A stretch of 64,000 bases of DNA from Desulfosporosinus sp049943955 (GCF_049943955.1 NZ_JBNFTW010000015.1:1-64000), one strand, 5' to 3'. Shown: positions 35,946 to 45,679, numbered from the stretch's first letter. The notes: a model not told the origin generated them from the letters alone. A program made the numbers and translations.

Positions 35946-36989
35946 TTGGACGTAAGTATGTTGTCATTGCTTGCGAAAACTACCAGTATGATGGAATACC
36001 TTGGTTTTTTGTGGGTGGTTCAAACCGGCTTAGAGCTAAATCTCTGGGCGGAGATGGAAACAGCAAGAAGTTTAGAAGAACTTATGATCATGCATCCGGG
36101 GTGGGACGAAATCTTGTTAGATCATTGGTTAGAACAAGCTCACTATATGGAACTGCTAACCAAGAAGAACGATCTTTTTCAAGCGACGAAATTAGCGAAA
36201 GCTATTAATAAATATAGAAACCTTGGCTTAGAGGCCTTATATAAGGAACTTATAGCGCATTGGACCATAGGCTTTGCAGAACTTCCACGTCTGATTACCA
36301 AACAATGCGCAAAGTTAACGTTAGAGAACGAAATGGAAGAACTGATTGCCAAAGCGTCCATCGTCTCTGAACCATTCGTCTGGCCCTACTTGCGCAGTAA
36401 GTGCCAAAAAGAACAATGGAAGAGTGTCTTGGATCTGGGCTGTGGGGAAGGACGCTATTTAAAGATTTTAAGCAGCGAATTTTCAGATCTATGCGGAGTA
36501 GGTATTGAAATGAATCCCGCCGTTGCTGAAAGAGCGCAGGAAAAAGTTAAAGAATCCGACGGAAGAATCCGAATTCTGTGTAAGGATATTTTCTCGTTAG
36601 TTGACCAGCAGAAGGAGTCTCTCTTGGAATTAGGCAGCTTCGATCTTTGTCTGCTCAACAATAGTATCCACTTCTTCACCCAGGAACAACGAATTCAACT
36701 TCTGGGAAGCATTAGAGAATTTCTAAAGCCGGGCGGCCAAGTAGGGATACTAACAGCAGTACGCAAGGGCTCTCCCGTTCGAGTCTTTCGGACTCATCTT
36801 CCCCAAAATCTTATGAGCTTCTTTCTGGCCTGCCATCAGGGCTTCGAGGGACTTCCCACCACAGAGGAAATTAGATCGTTATTGTTCCAAACCGGATACG
36901 GCGATGTTGATATTGCGGTCATGCCTTTGGGAACATCCCACTATTTCTGTGCCAGAAAAACGGATGAGTGTCTAGAAACGCCGAGGTGA
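35946..36989 (+). CDS. Class I SAM-dependent methyltransferase with N-terminal helical domain
   Basis: About 347 residues from TTG 35946 (AGAGGAGTGAGACGC upstream); TTG 35919 is the longer alternative. An N-terminal region of about 120 residues resembles the dimerisation/winged-helix domain of O-methyltransferases. Motif I, VLDLGCGEGRYLKIL, is near residue 165, with an acidic residue for SAM ribose in GVGIEMNPAVAER. It lies between two paralogous ABC permease genes, which suggests it modifies the exported compound. Acceptor unknown. Confidence 0.85.
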   Translation: MDVSMLSLLAKTTSMMEYLGFLWVVQTGLELNLWAEMETARSLEELMIMHPGWDEILLDHWLEQAHYMELLTKKNDLFQATKLAKAINKYRNLGLEALYKELIAHWTIGFAELPRLITKQCAKLTLENEMEELIAKASIVSEPFVWPYLRSKCQKEQWKSVLDLGCGEGRYLKILSSEFSDLCGVGIEMNPAVAERAQEKVKESDGRIRILCKDIFSLVDQQKESLLELGSFDLCLLNNSIHFFTQEQRIQLLGSIREFLKPGGQVGILTAVRKGSPVRVFRTHLPQNLMSFFLACHQGFEGLPTTEEIRSLLFQTGYGDVDIAVMPLGTSHYFCARKTDECLETPR

Positions 36990-36991
36990 CG

Positions 36992-37801
36992 ATGATGAAC
37001 GATGCACTGTATTGGTCAATGCTTAAATATGAGGGTAAAAAGGTCATAGGTTATTCCCTGAGTCTGATGCTATATGAGTGGCTGATAACCTGGGTTTACC
37101 CAATTCTTATTGAATCACCTGTGATCGAAGATCTTCCCAACAGTTTTCCGGCACCGGTTAAACGAGCGTTTGGCGTTTCCGCGGAAGAGACAGATATATC
37201 TTATGAATCCTATATCTCGGCGCAATTATTAGGAAGGTTCTGGACGCTGCTTATTTCCGTTTACGGAATAAGCGCATCAAATACTCTGGCTGCGCATATG
37301 CTTGAACAAGGTTTTATGGCTTATCCTTTATCATCACCAGTGTCCCGCTCGGAAATTATCAATACTCAAATTGGAGTGCTTGTAACGGAATTAATGTTGT
37401 TAACCGGCGCTACGGTAGGAGGGATATATTCTGCAGCGGCCTTTTTTAAGGTAACCATTGACAGGTGGCAATTCTTCAGAATGGGAATCTTAGGCTTTTG
37501 CTTGAGTACGGTGGTCAGCGGCTACAGTATGCTCTTTGGAGTATCCCTAAACTCAGAAGAAGTATCTGTTCCTTTGGTAAGCGCATTAACCGTCATTTTT
37601 TACGGGCTCGACGTCATGTCATCTCTCAGTGAACGATTTTCCCGCTTGCAAAACGTAACGCCTTTTGGTCTGTTTCGTCCTCAAGAAGTTCTTCGGGGAA
37701 AATTGCTTCCGACCAAAGAATGCCTTATCTTAAGCTGTATTTCGGGAATTTGCCTGCTTCTTTCAAGGTTTGTATTCCGACGTAGGGATTTGGCAATTTA
37801 A
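36992..37801 (+). CDS. ABC-2-type membrane permease, copy 2
   Basis: About 269 residues and six spans. It is a paralogue of the 35100-35900 permease (shared SSPVSRSEIINTQ and FGLFRPQEVLRG). ATG 36992 starts two bases after the methyltransferase stop; an upstream in-frame GTG 36968 is less likely. Together with copy 1 and the ATPase it gives a complete exporter. Last gene of the cluster. Confidence 0.85.
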   Translation: MMNDALYWSMLKYEGKKVIGYSLSLMLYEWLITWVYPILIESPVIEDLPNSFPAPVKRAFGVSAEETDISYESYISAQLLGRFWTLLISVYGISASNTLAAHMLEQGFMAYPLSSPVSRSEIINTQIGVLVTELMLLTGATVGGIYSAAAFFKVTIDRWQFFRMGILGFCLSTVVSGYSMLFGVSLNSEEVSVPLVSALTVIFYGLDVMSSLSERFSRLQNVTPFGLFRPQEVLRGKLLPTKECLILSCISGICLLLSRFVFRRRDLAI

Positions 37802-37874
37802 GTAGATTTTCCTAAGGATTTCCTTACTTCTATATAACACGTTGAAAGTATAATGTATATTAAGTAATAAATTA

Positions 37875-37903
37875 TTGACAGAGCTAGTATTGCACTATAT
37901 CAT
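37875..37903 (+). promoter_or_regulatory. Candidate sigma-A promoter of the liv operon
   Basis: TTGACA (37875-37880), a 17-base spacer and TATCAT (37898-37903). If used, it gives livJ an unusually long leader of about 480 bases. Confidence 0.5.
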
Positions 37904-38392
37904 CATATTAAATATGTTTTAAGAGAAACGTATTTGTAAATTTGACAGTTTTTGAGGAAACAATGTTGTTTACCGAAAACAAGGCGGAGTATCAGATTAT
38001 ATCAAATTACCATATTTTTACTATATAACCTGTTATGCCTAATTTTTTATGAAAAGTTCCGGTCGGGTTATGTTGTGAAGCACATAATCAAGATTTGACA
38101 TCTTGTTGCTTTTTTAACTTGCTCTGCTATTGCTTCTGCTTTTGGTGCTGCTTTTGAGTGGTACCATACCTTATTTTTATTTATGATTTCTTTACTTTGG
38201 CTGATTCGGCTTGTTATCTATAGCTAAGCTGAGGTTATTTTGATTGTGATTCTTCTGCATGTAACCGGATCTGAAAATTTGCGGAATTCTGGTCATTACG
38301 ATGCAAGGGTTTAGATCCGGAAATAGGAGGTGATGTTTAGCACGTAATTACAACGGAATATAACCTACATAAATGAGGAGGGGAAATTTGAA
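37904..38392 (+). other. Long non-coding leader upstream of livJ with a stable stem
   Basis: No ORF of note occurs in these 490 bases. CCGGATCTGAA (38265-38275) can pair with TTTAGATCCGG (38310-38320) with one G-U. The enclosed 34 bases contain a further TTGC/GCAA pairing. Directly after the stem comes AGGAGGTG followed by ATGTTTAGCACGTAA (38333-38347), a possible five-codon upstream reading frame. A weak hairpin with T tail lies at about 38090-38116. No known riboswitch consensus was recognised. Confidence 0.4.
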
Positions 38393-39553
38393 ATGTCCAA
38401 AAAGTTTCTTAGTGTACTTGCGGTGACACTTCTATCCTTTTCGGTAATTGTTTCAGGCTGCGGTACCCAATCCAGCGCAACGTCATCGGGTTCATCCGAT
38501 CAGTCATCAGCAAGCAGCGGAGATATTAAGATCGGCGTACCATTACCTATGACCGGTTCTGAGGCCACCTACGGCAAAGATATGGAAAATGCCATCAAAA
38601 TGGCTGTCGATGAGGTGAATGCCAAAGGCGGGATTAATGGTAAAAAATTAGGAACCGTTACAGGTGATGATGCCTGTGATCCACAGCAAGCAACGGCAGC
38701 TGCCAATAAGCTAGTTTCTGAAGGGGTAGTAGCCATTGTTGGAGGATATTGCTCCGGTGCAGTTGTTCCAACCTTAACGATTTATAACGAGAAAAACATT
38801 CCTTATATCGTTGAAGCTGCCAACTCATCAAAAATTACGGATCAAAATCCCGGAAATACATTCCAGATTAATGGTACAGCTGTACACCAGACTCAAAAAG
38901 CGGTTGAACTCTTTAAAAAGCTGGAAGCCAAAAATGTTGCCATTGTAGAACAAGGGGATGCTTACTCCTCCGATTTGGCAAAGCAAACCGAAGCTGCTTG
39001 GAAAGCCGCAGGAAATACAGTCGTTTCCCATGACGTAACAACTAAAGGAGAACAGGATTTTTCTTCCTTAGTAACAAGTTTAAAATCTAAAAATACGGAT
39101 TTGGTATTTTGGACCGCTTATTATGCAGATGGTGCCCTCTTAATTAAGCAATTGCGTCAAGGCGGTTATAAAGGAGCTATTGTTGTTGGTGACGGCAGCA
39201 GCGATCCCAAACTTATCCAGATGGCCGGAGCTGCCGGAGAAGGCACCTATGTACTCTCGCCTCCCGTTGCTGAATTCCTCCCGACGGCAAAACAGTTTGC
39301 CGATGCTTATAAAGCAAAATACGGTCAGACTCCCGGAGCCTATGCCCCGTTGGCCTATGACGGGATTAACCTGCTGGCAGATGCCATGAAACGAGCTGGA
39401 AATACTGATGGCAAGGCCATCATTAAGGCATTGACCGAAACCAAGGATTTCCAGGGCTTAGCCGGCAAAGTAACCTTTGCTCCCAATAAGACGTTACAAG
39501 AGAGTAACTTTATCGTCCTGCAAATCAAGAACGGACAATTCGTTCTGCAATAA
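38393..39553 (+). CDS. livJ: Branched-chain-type amino acid ABC transporter, substrate-binding lipoprotein
   Basis: The 386-residue protein has a lipoprotein signal ending IVSGC (Cys about 23), a Ser-rich linker and a type I periplasmic-binding fold. Family blocks are IKIGVPLPMTGSEATYGKDM, the ligand region YCSGAVVPTLTIY, and YAPLAYDGINLLADAM. It captures an amino acid outside the membrane. Immediate downstream genes degrade hydroxyproline, so hydroxyproline or proline is a plausible ligand. AGGAGGGGAAATTTGAA precedes ATG 38393. Confidence 0.93.
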   Translation: MSKKFLSVLAVTLLSFSVIVSGCGTQSSATSSGSSDQSSASSGDIKIGVPLPMTGSEATYGKDMENAIKMAVDEVNAKGGINGKKLGTVTGDDACDPQQATAAANKLVSEGVVAIVGGYCSGAVVPTLTIYNEKNIPYIVEAANSSKITDQNPGNTFQINGTAVHQTQKAVELFKKLEAKNVAIVEQGDAYSSDLAKQTEAAWKAAGNTVVSHDVTTKGEQDFSSLVTSLKSKNTDLVFWTAYYADGALLIKQLRQGGYKGAIVVGDGSSDPKLIQMAGAAGEGTYVLSPPVAEFLPTAKQFADAYKAKYGQTPGAYAPLAYDGINLLADAMKRAGNTDGKAIIKALTETKDFQGLAGKVTFAPNKTLQESNFIVLQIKNGQFVLQ

Positions 39554-39575
39554 AGAAAGTATGAATTAACTAATG

Positions 39576-39613
39576 CTAAGGACGACCGGGCAGTTTTTCC
39601 CAGTCGTCCTTAG
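39576..39613 (+). terminator. Attenuating hairpin between livJ and livH
   Basis: CTAAGGACGACCGGG (39576-39590) pairs with CCCAGTCGTCCTTAG (39599-39613), with one mismatch or wobble. The tail is weak in T. It probably lets the receptor be made in excess over the permease. Confidence 0.7.
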
Positions 39614-39657
39614 ACAATCTTTGTCTTTAGCTCAAAGAGGGTGAAGGGGTGCACGCC

Positions 39658-40578
39658 ATGACAGTCTTTTATACTATTATTCAACAATTTGTGAATGGTT
39701 TAATTTTAGGTTCTTTTTATAGCCTTGTCGCTCTCGGTTATTCCATGGTTTACGGCATTATAAAACTCCTTAATTTTGCCCACGGGGATATTTATATGGT
39801 AGGAGCCTTCGTGGGATTTGGGGCTCTTGGTATTTTCGGAAGCGCTCTAGGAATCGGTTGGTTAGGAATCACTGTAGCTTTGGTAATCAGTATGGTTCTT
39901 GTGGGATTCCTGGGAATAGTAATACATAGGGTTGCCTACCAGCCCCTTTTAAATAAAAATGCCCCTCGTATGTCTCTTTTAATTACGGCGGTAGGTGTAT
40001 CCTTTACCTTATTCAACGCCGTTATGGTTATGACGAGCGGGGAATATAAAGCCTTCACAACCAGTTTTGGCTACGACGGAATCAGTGTCGGGCCTGTTAA
40101 TATTACCTATACCCAGATAATTATGGTGGTTGCTACGGCTGTTCTGATGCTCGGTTTATATTGGTTTATCAATCGCACGATGTATGGCAAAGCTATGCGC
40201 GCCATAGCTCTTGATCAGGATGCTTGCCGTCTTATGGGGATTAATGTCACGAAGACCATCAGCTTAACCTTTTTTGTCGGTTCAGCCTTGGCTGCTGCTG
40301 CCGGTGTCATGGCAGGAGTCTATTATGGAAGCATTCATTTTTACATGGGTTTTATCATTGGCTTAAAGGCATTTACCGCAGCAGTTATCGGTGGGATCGG
40401 CAGTATACCCGGAGCAATGCTCGGGGGCCTTATTTTAGGCCTTTTGGAAACGGCCGGAACGCAGCTTCCTTTTGTAGGCTCTGCTTGGAAAGACGTTTTT
40501 ACGTTTGGCATCTTAATCCTATTGCTGGTTACAAAACCGACTGGAATTTTGGGTAAAAGCGAGATTGAGAGGATGTAG
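39658..40578 (+). CDS. livH: Branched-chain-type amino acid ABC permease LivH
   Basis: About 306 residues with eight spans. Signature segments are FVNGLILGSFYSLVALGYSM, KLLNFAHGDIYMVGAFVGF and GLKAFTAAVIGGIGSIPGAM. I favour ATG 39658, with GAAGGGGTGCACGCC upstream; GTG 39649 is the alternative. It pairs with LivM as the transmembrane dimer. Confidence 0.95.
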   Translation: MTVFYTIIQQFVNGLILGSFYSLVALGYSMVYGIIKLLNFAHGDIYMVGAFVGFGALGIFGSALGIGWLGITVALVISMVLVGFLGIVIHRVAYQPLLNKNAPRMSLLITAVGVSFTLFNAVMVMTSGEYKAFTTSFGYDGISVGPVNITYTQIIMVVATAVLMLGLYWFINRTMYGKAMRAIALDQDACRLMGINVTKTISLTFFVGSALAAAAGVMAGVYYGSIHFYMGFIIGLKAFTAAVIGGIGSIPGAMLGGLILGLLETAGTQLPFVGSAWKDVFTFGILILLLVTKPTGILGKSEIERM

Positions 40579-40581
40579 CGG

Positions 40582-41538
40582 ATGGTTAATTCTGTTGGCT
40601 TTAAAGATCGTGTGCTTAAAACAATAAGCGGCAAAAAAACGCGTGCTTTATTCCTGTCCCTATTGGTTATAATCGTTGCCTTACTGCCTCTGGGTGTCAA
40701 TAACTATATAGAAGAAGTTATGACGAATACGTTTTTCTATATTATTCTCGCTCTAGGCTTAAACATTGTTATTGGTTATGCCGGCTTAGTAGACCTTGGC
40801 TATGCTGCCTTTTTTGCTGTAGGAGCCTATACAACGGGAATCCTTATGAGATACGGCCTGAACTTTTGGCTAACCATACCCATTGCTGTTATCTTTTGTG
40901 TTATAGCAGGGATTATCATCGGGGGACCGACCTTAAGACTGCGCAGCGATTACCTAGCTATCGTAACCTTGGGATTTGGGGAAATCACCCGCATTACCGC
41001 CCGCAACTTAAAGATTACTGGTGGGGCAAGTGGTTTGGTAGGTATTCAACGACCGACTATCTTTGGACATAAACTTTATCAAATTACAGATTTTTATTAT
41101 ACATTTTTTATCTTAGTCATTTTGGCGATTATCGTGTCTCTGCGCATCTATCATTCTCGTCTGGGACGAGCTTGGCAATATATTCGCGAGGATGAAGATG
41201 CTGCTGAAGCAATGGGCATTGATCCTGTAAAAACAAAACTCTACGCCTATATGATTGGAGCTGCCTTTGGCGGTGTGGCGGGAGCGTTTTTTGCAGTTAA
41301 GATGACAGCTATTTCGCCGGAGACCTTTGCCTTTACTCAATCAGCGATGATTCTCCTGGCTGTAATCTTAGGAGGAATGGGTAAGATTCCCGGTGCGATT
41401 CTTGGAGCCGTATTCCTGGTTTTTTTTCCGGAGATATTTCGGGAAATTGGTCAGATGCGGATGCTCTTATTTGGTATTCTCCTGGTTATTATTATGGTCT
41501 TTCGCCCTCAAGGTCTTTGGCCGGAACGAAAAAGCTAG
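40582..41538 (+). CDS. livM: Branched-chain-type amino acid ABC permease LivM
   Basis: The 318-residue membrane protein has the LivM blocks IILALGLNIVIGYAGLVDLG, RSDYLAIVTLGFGEI, WQYIREDEDAAEAMGI and VILGGMGKIPGAILGA. It starts three bases after the livH stop. Complete and normal in length. Confidence 0.95.
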   Translation: MVNSVGFKDRVLKTISGKKTRALFLSLLVIIVALLPLGVNNYIEEVMTNTFFYIILALGLNIVIGYAGLVDLGYAAFFAVGAYTTGILMRYGLNFWLTIPIAVIFCVIAGIIIGGPTLRLRSDYLAIVTLGFGEITRITARNLKITGGASGLVGIQRPTIFGHKLYQITDFYYTFFILVILAIIVSLRIYHSRLGRAWQYIREDEDAAEAMGIDPVKTKLYAYMIGAAFGGVAGAFFAVKMTAISPETFAFTQSAMILLAVILGGMGKIPGAILGAVFLVFFPEIFREIGQMRMLLFGILLVIIMVFRPQGLWPERKS

Positions 41539-41647
41539 AGAGGCATTTGGGTTTCAAAGAACTTAGAAGTTTAATGTTTCTTTACCTCCTTTACTCGTTG
41601 TGAAAGCGGCTTGAATGTCCGGAACTTAAAAAAGAAGGGTGAATAGA

Positions 41648-42418
41648 ATGCCTATCTTAGAAGTAAAAAAGTTAACTCTTCGTTTTGGCGGGTTAACAGC
41701 TGTAAATAACCTTAGTTTCGATATGGATGAGAATTCAATTGTAAGTCTGATAGGCCCCAATGGTGCAGGAAAAACGTCAGCATTTAATTGTCTGACGGGT
41801 TTTTATAAAGGCAGTGAAGGCGATATCTTATTTCAAGGCCAAAGTATCTTTAGGCAGAAGCCGCATAAAATTACGAAATTGGGTATGGCGAGAACTTTTC
41901 AGAATTTGCGTCTATTCAAAGATATGACGGTTTTAGAAAACGTCATGTCCGGCATGCATAGCCGAACGTCCGCCGGCGTTCTGGGGGCTGTTCTGAGACT
42001 TCCCAGTCAGCGTCAGGAAGAAAAGAAAATTCGGCAGGTAAGCGAAGAGTGTCTGGACTTTGTAGGTATTTTAGATAAGCAAGACCGTTTAGCCCGTAAT
42101 TTGGCCTATGGTGACCAACGTCGTGTGGAGTGGGCCAGGGCTTTGGCCACTCATCCGCAACTTCTTTTATTGGATGAACCGGCAGCCGGTCTCAACCATG
42201 ATGAAAAAGATCAGCTAGTTGACTTAATACGGCGCATTCAGAAGGATTTGGGGATCACAGTTCTCTTAATTGAACATGATATGGGGCTGGTCATGAAAGT
42301 TTCGGAAAAAATTGTGGTCATTGACTATGGCCAGAAAATTGCTGAAGGAACTGCTGACGAAGTCAAGAATAATCCCAAAGTCATTGAAGCCTACTTGGGT
42401 AAGGAGGATGAGGAATGA
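41648..42418 (+). CDS. livG: Branched-chain-type amino acid ABC ATPase LivG
   Basis: About 256 residues from ATG 41648; the in-frame GTG 41639 is less likely. Walker A is SLIGPNGAGKTSAFN, the signature region is NLAYGDQRRVEWARAL, Walker B is LLLLDEPAAGLN, and the switch His is LLIEHDMG. AAGAAGGGTG lies upstream. It overlaps livF by four bases. Confidence 0.95.
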   Translation: MPILEVKKLTLRFGGLTAVNNLSFDMDENSIVSLIGPNGAGKTSAFNCLTGFYKGSEGDILFQGQSIFRQKPHKITKLGMARTFQNLRLFKDMTVLENVMSGMHSRTSAGVLGAVLRLPSQRQEEKKIRQVSEECLDFVGILDKQDRLARNLAYGDQRRVEWARALATHPQLLLLDEPAAGLNHDEKDQLVDLIRRIQKDLGITVLLIEHDMGLVMKVSEKIVVIDYGQKIAEGTADEVKNNPKVIEAYLGKEDEE

Positions 42419-43131
42419 ACGACTTAGCACTCGTCCTGCAGAATGTTGAAACGTTTTATGGGAAAATTCATGCTCTTAAAGGGGTAAGTCTGGAAGTGCC
42501 CAAGGGGAAGATCGTGACACTGCTTGGTTCCAATGGTGCCGGAAAAACAACAACGTTAAAGACAATTTCTGGATTGATTCAATCATCTGCAGGCAAAATC
42601 GAGTTTTATGGCCGGGATATAAGTAAAGAGAAAGCCCACAATATTGTCAGCATGGGTTTAATCCATGTCCCCGAAGGACGGCGAATTTTCAAGGATTTAT
42701 CGGTTAAGGAAAATCTTGAACTGGGGGGATTTACCCTTAAAGACGATTCCTTACGCCGTAAGCGAATTGAACATGTTTTTGAAATGTTTCCCCGTTTAAA
42801 AGATCGGCAAAAACAAATCGGAGGAACTCTCTCTGGTGGGGAACAGCAAATGTTGGCCATAGGCCGCGCCATGATGACTGACCCCAAGCTTCTGCTATTA
42901 GACGAGCCTTCCATGGGCCTGGCACCTCTGATTGTTCAAGATATTATGCGAATTATTAAGCAGCTGAATTCTGAAGGAACTACAATATTGCTTGTGGAGC
43001 AAAATGCAAAGATAGCCCTAAAATTGGCGGATTATGGCTATGTCTTAGAGACCGGTGAGTTGGTCATGGAAGGGGACAGTACCGAGCTCAGGAAAGACGA
43101 GAGAATAACAAAGGCTTATCTGGGAGAATAG
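42415..43131 (+). CDS. livF: Branched-chain-type amino acid ABC ATPase LivF
   Basis: The 238-residue protein has Walker A LLGSNGAGKTTTLKTI, signature LSGGEQQMLAIGRAM, Walker B LLLLDEPSMGLAPL and switch region LLVEQN. It completes the liv importer. GRE 1 follows after a 154-base spacer holding a hairpin repeat. Confidence 0.95.
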   Translation: MNDLALVLQNVETFYGKIHALKGVSLEVPKGKIVTLLGSNGAGKTTTLKTISGLIQSSAGKIEFYGRDISKEKAHNIVSMGLIHVPEGRRIFKDLSVKENLELGGFTLKDDSLRRKRIEHVFEMFPRLKDRQKQIGGTLSGGEQQMLAIGRAMMTDPKLLLLDEPSMGLAPLIVQDIMRIIKQLNSEGTTILLVEQNAKIALKLADYGYVLETGELVMEGDSTELRKDERITKAYLGE

Positions 43132-43164
43132 AAGGATTATCGAGTCCTTCCTTCAGCGTGATAG

Positions 43165-43262
43165 CATTTGTTATGGGCTTGGCACTTTCGGCGAAAGTGT
43201 CTACAGGACAGTTTCGTCACCAAAAGCCCCGATGTTCAGCTTTAGCTGAACGAGTTTACTTT
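43165..43262 (-). repeat. Hairpin-rich repeat between livF and GRE 1
   Basis: TTCAGCTTTAGCTGAA (43235-43250) and CACTTTCG/CGAAAGTG (43183-43199) are strong palindromes. Read on the minus strand, the run CTCGTTCAGCTAAAGCTGAA followed by ATCGGGGCTT matches the element at 61615-61644. It may be an IS200/IS605-type end remnant or a structured RNA; the former is inference. Confidence 0.6.
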
Positions 43263-43285
43263 AAAACCGTTAAGGGGGTGTTGAT

Positions 43286-45679
43286 GTGTCACAAGGAGCG
43301 CAGAGGGGCTACATGGAGCGGGTGAATCGTCTTAAGAAAAGAGTTCTGGAAACTCGTCCGGAGATGGATCTGGAGAATGCGCGAATTCTTACCGAGGGTT
43401 TTAAGGAAACTGAAGGGGAGCCTCTTGTCCTGCGTAAAGCTAAGGCTTTTCGCAAGCAGTGTCAGGATAAGACTGTGAAGATCTGGGATGACGAGTTGAT
43501 CGTGGGGTGCTCCGGAAGCAAGATGCGCGGGGGTATTTTATGTGCAGATACTTGCTGGTCCGTGCTCAACGAAGAATTGGAGACAATTAATGAACGCCGC
43601 TATGACCCTTTTTATTTAAAACCGGAAGACCGGAGAATTTTTGAAGAAGAGATTCGCCCTTATTGGCAAGGAAAATCCACCTATGAAGAATGGTTAGCTC
43701 AGATTCCTGAGGACACCCGTATCATGAGAGATCATGGAATCATCTACATTAACCGTAAAGCAGTTCGCGGCTGGGGGGAAACCACAGCCGGTTATGAATG
43801 GCTGATCCGCGAGGGAGTCAGCGGTATTCAAAAACAGGTGGAAGAAAGAAAAGCGGCTTTGGATATGACTAAGCCGGGAGATTATGAAAAAGATTACTAT
43901 TTAAATGCTCTCCTGATTGTCGCTGAAGGGTTAAGGATCTTAGGGGAACGCTATGCTCTGGAAGCGGAAAAACTGGCAGCAGCAGAAGAAAATCCCCAGA
44001 GGAAAAAGGAACTTCTGGAGATCGCCGAAGTTTGTCATCAGGTACCGGCCAATCCGGCCAGAACGTTTCGCGAATCTTTGCAGTCCTTTTATTTCTATCA
44101 AACGGCTATCTTCATGGAGCAGAATGCTGCAAGCTATAATCCGGGACGCATGGATCAGTATCTCTGGCCCTATTATCAAGCAGATCTGGAAGCCGGGCGC
44201 TTAACGTCGGAAGAGGCTCAGGAACTTTTGGATTGCCTGTGGGTTAAGTTCAGTGAACCCTGTCTCTTCCAGGATGCCGTTACAGCGGAATTCGCCGCCG
44301 GGTATCCCATGTTTCAGAATGTTTGTGTCGGCGGTGTGGATAGTTCCGGACGGAATGCTGTTAACGACCTTTCCTATTTAATCCTGCAGGCGACTATGGA
44401 TGTTCGGCTTTATCAACCTTCTCTTTCAGTTCGCTATAGCCTGGCCAAGAATCCCAACTCCTTCTTGAGAAAGGTCGTAGAGCTCATTCGACTCGGAACA
44501 GGGTTCCCGGCCTTCCATAACGATGATATCGGGATACGCATGCTCTTAAATAAGGGGATTCCCCTGAAAGAAGCTTTTAACTGGAATCCCTGCGGCTGTG
44601 TCGAGACAAATTTGGAGGGACGTCTGCGCCAATACACAGCCCTGGCAGATATTAATCTGGGGAGCATTGTCGAGTTTACTCTTCTGGACGGAAGAAACCG
44701 GAAGAGCGGCGACTATATCTCTGTGCGAACCGGAAATCCGCTGAACTTTAAGACCTATGATGAGTTTTCGACTGCCGTCAAGAAGCAGATTGAATATGTG
44801 ACCCGGGCTGTGGTGAAAGGAAGCCATGTGATTGATGAAATCGGCATGCATCGTCCTGTTCCGGCTCTCTCCTTAACCTTTAAGGAATGTATTGAGAAGG
44901 CCAAAGATTATGCCTGGGGCGGAGCTAAATATAATGTCGGCAATGGCATCATTTTGATTGGAGTTGCCGATTTAATCAACAGTTTAGCGGCTGTGCAACA
45001 TATCGTCTTTGAAACAAAACAAGCGACCATGGAACAGCTCCTAACTGCTCTTGACGCTGACTTTGCGGGACATGAGGATATTCGAAAACTTTGCTTAGAC
45101 TCCCCGAAGTATGGCAATGATGATCCCCTGGTTGATGATATTGCGGGAGAAATGTTTACTTTTATTGCCGATGAGATTGAAAAATACAGTAGTAAATTTG
45201 GACGCATGACTCCCGGTATTCTCCCTGTGTCCGGAAATACTCCTTTTGGTTTGGAAGTAGGCGCCCTGCCTTCCGGCCGCCGGGCCTGGAACCCCCTGGC
45301 GGACGGTGTCAGTCCCAGCGGTGGTACGGATTTGAACGGACCGGGAGCGGTTTTGAAATCAGTGGCAAATATTCCTCATGATCGATTTGTTCAGGGAACA
45401 CTGTTGAATATGAAAGTTGAACCGGAGCTATTATCTACAGAAAACGGCATTATCCAAATGATGGCTTTGCTGAAAAGCATGTGCAGCTTGGGTGTTTTCC
45501 ATGTTCAGTTCAATGTCATTGACCAGGAGAAGTTATTACGGGCGCAAAAAAATCCCGATGAGTATCGAGGACTTCTCGTTCGGGTTGCCGGTTATACGGC
45601 TTATTTTGTGGAGCTTGGCAAAGATGTTCAGAATGAGATTATTGGGCGTACAGTGCAGCATGGGATTTCCGTTGGGTAA
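43286..45679 (+). CDS. Glycyl radical enzyme of the eliminase/PflD-like group, substrate unassigned (GRE 1)
   Basis: The 797-residue protein contains a PFL domain followed by a glycine radical domain. The thiyl Cys is Cys438 in NPCGCVETNLEG, with Glu440 as the general base typical of dehydratase/C-N lyase GREs, and an extra Cys436. The radical glycine is Gly769 in RVAGYTAYF. Compared with HypD, the substrate-binding Asp of TWDAFNPGR is Ala here (EQNAASYNPGR), so the substrate differs. HplG, the trans-4-hydroxy-D-proline C-N lyase, is one candidate, but its partner thiolase OrtAB is absent. GTG 43286 has AAGGGGGTGTTGAT upstream. The activase gene follows directly. Confidence 0.85.
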   Translation: MSQGAQRGYMERVNRLKKRVLETRPEMDLENARILTEGFKETEGEPLVLRKAKAFRKQCQDKTVKIWDDELIVGCSGSKMRGGILCADTCWSVLNEELETINERRYDPFYLKPEDRRIFEEEIRPYWQGKSTYEEWLAQIPEDTRIMRDHGIIYINRKAVRGWGETTAGYEWLIREGVSGIQKQVEERKAALDMTKPGDYEKDYYLNALLIVAEGLRILGERYALEAEKLAAAEENPQRKKELLEIAEVCHQVPANPARTFRESLQSFYFYQTAIFMEQNAASYNPGRMDQYLWPYYQADLEAGRLTSEEAQELLDCLWVKFSEPCLFQDAVTAEFAAGYPMFQNVCVGGVDSSGRNAVNDLSYLILQATMDVRLYQPSLSVRYSLAKNPNSFLRKVVELIRLGTGFPAFHNDDIGIRMLLNKGIPLKEAFNWNPCGCVETNLEGRLRQYTALADINLGSIVEFTLLDGRNRKSGDYISVRTGNPLNFKTYDEFSTAVKKQIEYVTRAVVKGSHVIDEIGMHRPVPALSLTFKECIEKAKDYAWGGAKYNVGNGIILIGVADLINSLAAVQHIVFETKQATMEQLLTALDADFAGHEDIRKLCLDSPKYGNDDPLVDDIAGEMFTFIADEIEKYSSKFGRMTPGILPVSGNTPFGLEVGALPSGRRAWNPLADGVSPSGGTDLNGPGAVLKSVANIPHDRFVQGTLLNMKVEPELLSTENGIIQMMALLKSMCSLGVFHVQFNVIDQEKLLRAQKNPDEYRGLLVRVAGYTAYFVELGKDVQNEIIGRTVQHGISVG

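Noticed and set aside
43171..43195. Sigma-54-like TTGGCAC before GRE 1
   Set aside because: The -12 TTGC is missing at the right distance, and the sequence is part of a hairpin repeat.
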